NCBI GenBank assembly: GCA_022825745.1
Contig: JAJDWF010000135.1
Span: forward strand, 1-34,162
Origin: Dehalococcoidia bacterium
GTDB lineage: Bacteria; Chloroflexota; Dehalococcoidia; Lucifugimonadales; UBA3495
DNA: 34,162 bases
Direction: 5' to 3'
Within the stretch, counting starts at the first letter, position 1. Every line of letters starts with the position of its first letter. Made by a program: the position numbers and the translations under genes. Positions 33,909 through 34,162 of this stretch are shown in pieces. Under the pieces are notes generated by a model. It saw only the letters and a list, made by a program, of their open reading frames with translations, ran no database searches and was not told the DNA's origin.

Positions 33909-33983
33909 GTCCGGCCAGACACTAACCCGCGTCCCAGTGGGTTGATTCGCCCCCGTTGCGCAAACAACGGGGGTCCCTTTTTT
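33909..33983 (+). ncRNA. Predicted small RNA of about 75 nt
   Basis: Between a consensus -10 (33897) and a strong intrinsic terminator (33950-33984) there is room for an RNA of about 75 bases. Besides the terminator stem it can form a smaller hairpin, AACCC-GCGTCCCA-GTGGGTT. It does not resemble a tRNA. Could be a small RNA or a prematurely terminated leader; there is no + strand gene just downstream for it to control in this window. Predicted only. Confidence 0.4.
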
Positions 33984-33984
33984 G
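33950..33984 (+). terminator. Intrinsic terminator
   Basis: CCCCCGTTG-CGCAAA-CAACGGGGG is a perfect 9-bp stem and 6-base loop, followed by TCCC and a T7 run. One of the strongest terminators in the window, on the + strand. Confidence 0.85.
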
Positions 33985-33995
33985 TGGCCAGCGAA

Positions 33996-34162
33996 CTATA
34001 TCACTATGCTCTCGTCCTGTCCCCCCAGCTTTTTGTCGTATTTCTCGGCTTCGTCCATTAGCTGCATAGCGTTGAAGTAAGTGTACCCAGTCAGAGGTGC
34101 CCCTTTGAAGAAAAGGGCGAAGGTGCCGTCTTTCTCGTGGATGCTGTACTCACCTTGTTCAG
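33996..34162 (-). CDS. C-terminal end of an unknown gene (cut by window edge)
   Basis: The last 55 codons of a minus-strand gene: EYSIHEKDGTFALFFKGAPLTGYTYFNAM, then LMDEAEKYDKKLGGQDESIVI, stop at 33996. Charged and partly helical; no family recognised. Its 5' part lies beyond the right edge. The + strand terminator at 33950 does not carry a T-run in this direction, so it may not end this transcript. Confidence 0.65.
   Translation of the reverse strand, partial: EQGEYSIHEKDGTFALFFKGAPLTGYTYFNAMQLMDEAEKYDKKLGGQDESIVI

Noticed and set aside
33873-34061. 62-codon + strand frame over the predicted small RNA
   Set aside because: It runs through the terminator hairpin and has no ribosome-binding site.

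Overview
The window is GC-rich, densely coded bacterial DNA. It combines a housekeeping gene (secA) with many genes for acyl-CoA and organic-acid chemistry: two AMP-forming acyl-CoA ligases, two CaiB/BaiF-type CoA transferases, two luciferase-like flavin monooxygenases, a phosphotriesterase-type amidohydrolase, a putative cyclase, two tautomerases and two MFS carriers. Small defence and toxin-antitoxin modules are scattered between them. This gene mix resembles uncultivated Chloroflexota of the SAR202/Dehalococcoidia type. That assignment is an inference from gene content only; no rRNA or tRNA gene is visible. Many starts have a GGAGG-type Shine-Dalgarno site, and TTG/GTG starts are used.

Layout. 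1-5000: an alpha/beta hydrolase cut by the window edge, a Uma2-type nuclease, an acyl-CoA ligase, a hydrolase plus stand-alone acyl carrier protein, and a tandem of tautomerase-fold genes. 4945-8613: two small overlapping PaREP1/HEPN-like genes and secA. 8610-14544: YHS protein, copper ATPase, DUF35 OB-fold protein, phosphotriesterase-like protein, then a compact operon of a dual-OB protein and two DUF488 proteins. 14824-17219: a TrpF-like barrel coupled to a second acyl-CoA ligase. 17272-19045: BrnTA toxin-antitoxin and a cysteine-rich, possibly nuclease-like protein. 19150-23399: two luciferase-like monooxygenases, HigBA-1 and an MFS carrier. 23483-25795: DUF262 plus HEPN (candidate defence pair), a small membrane-anchored protein and a decayed cyclase fragment. 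25780-30644: MFS carrier divergent from a cyclase and two CoA transferases. 30647-34162: HigBA-2, a substrate-binding-protein gene interrupted by an in-frame TGA, a small conserved protein, an IS1595-type element, a predicted small RNA and a partial gene.

How it fits together. The cyclase, CoA transferases, ligases, monooxygenases and MFS carriers look like parts of catabolic routes for organic acids, but substrates cannot be read from sequence. The accessory modules sit between metabolic operons, typically with overlapping reading frames and, for BrnTA and HigBA-2, clear palindromic operators over the promoter. The candidates for less-described biology are the DUF488/DUF488/dual-OB operon, the DUF262-HEPN pair, the cysteine-rich protein beside BrnTA, the mixed Pro1/non-Pro1 tautomerase pair and the about 75-nt RNA near the right end.

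No gene-free stretch exceeds 300 bases. The longest is 14545-14823, in which I see no convincing gene. No CRISPR array, tRNA or rRNA was seen.
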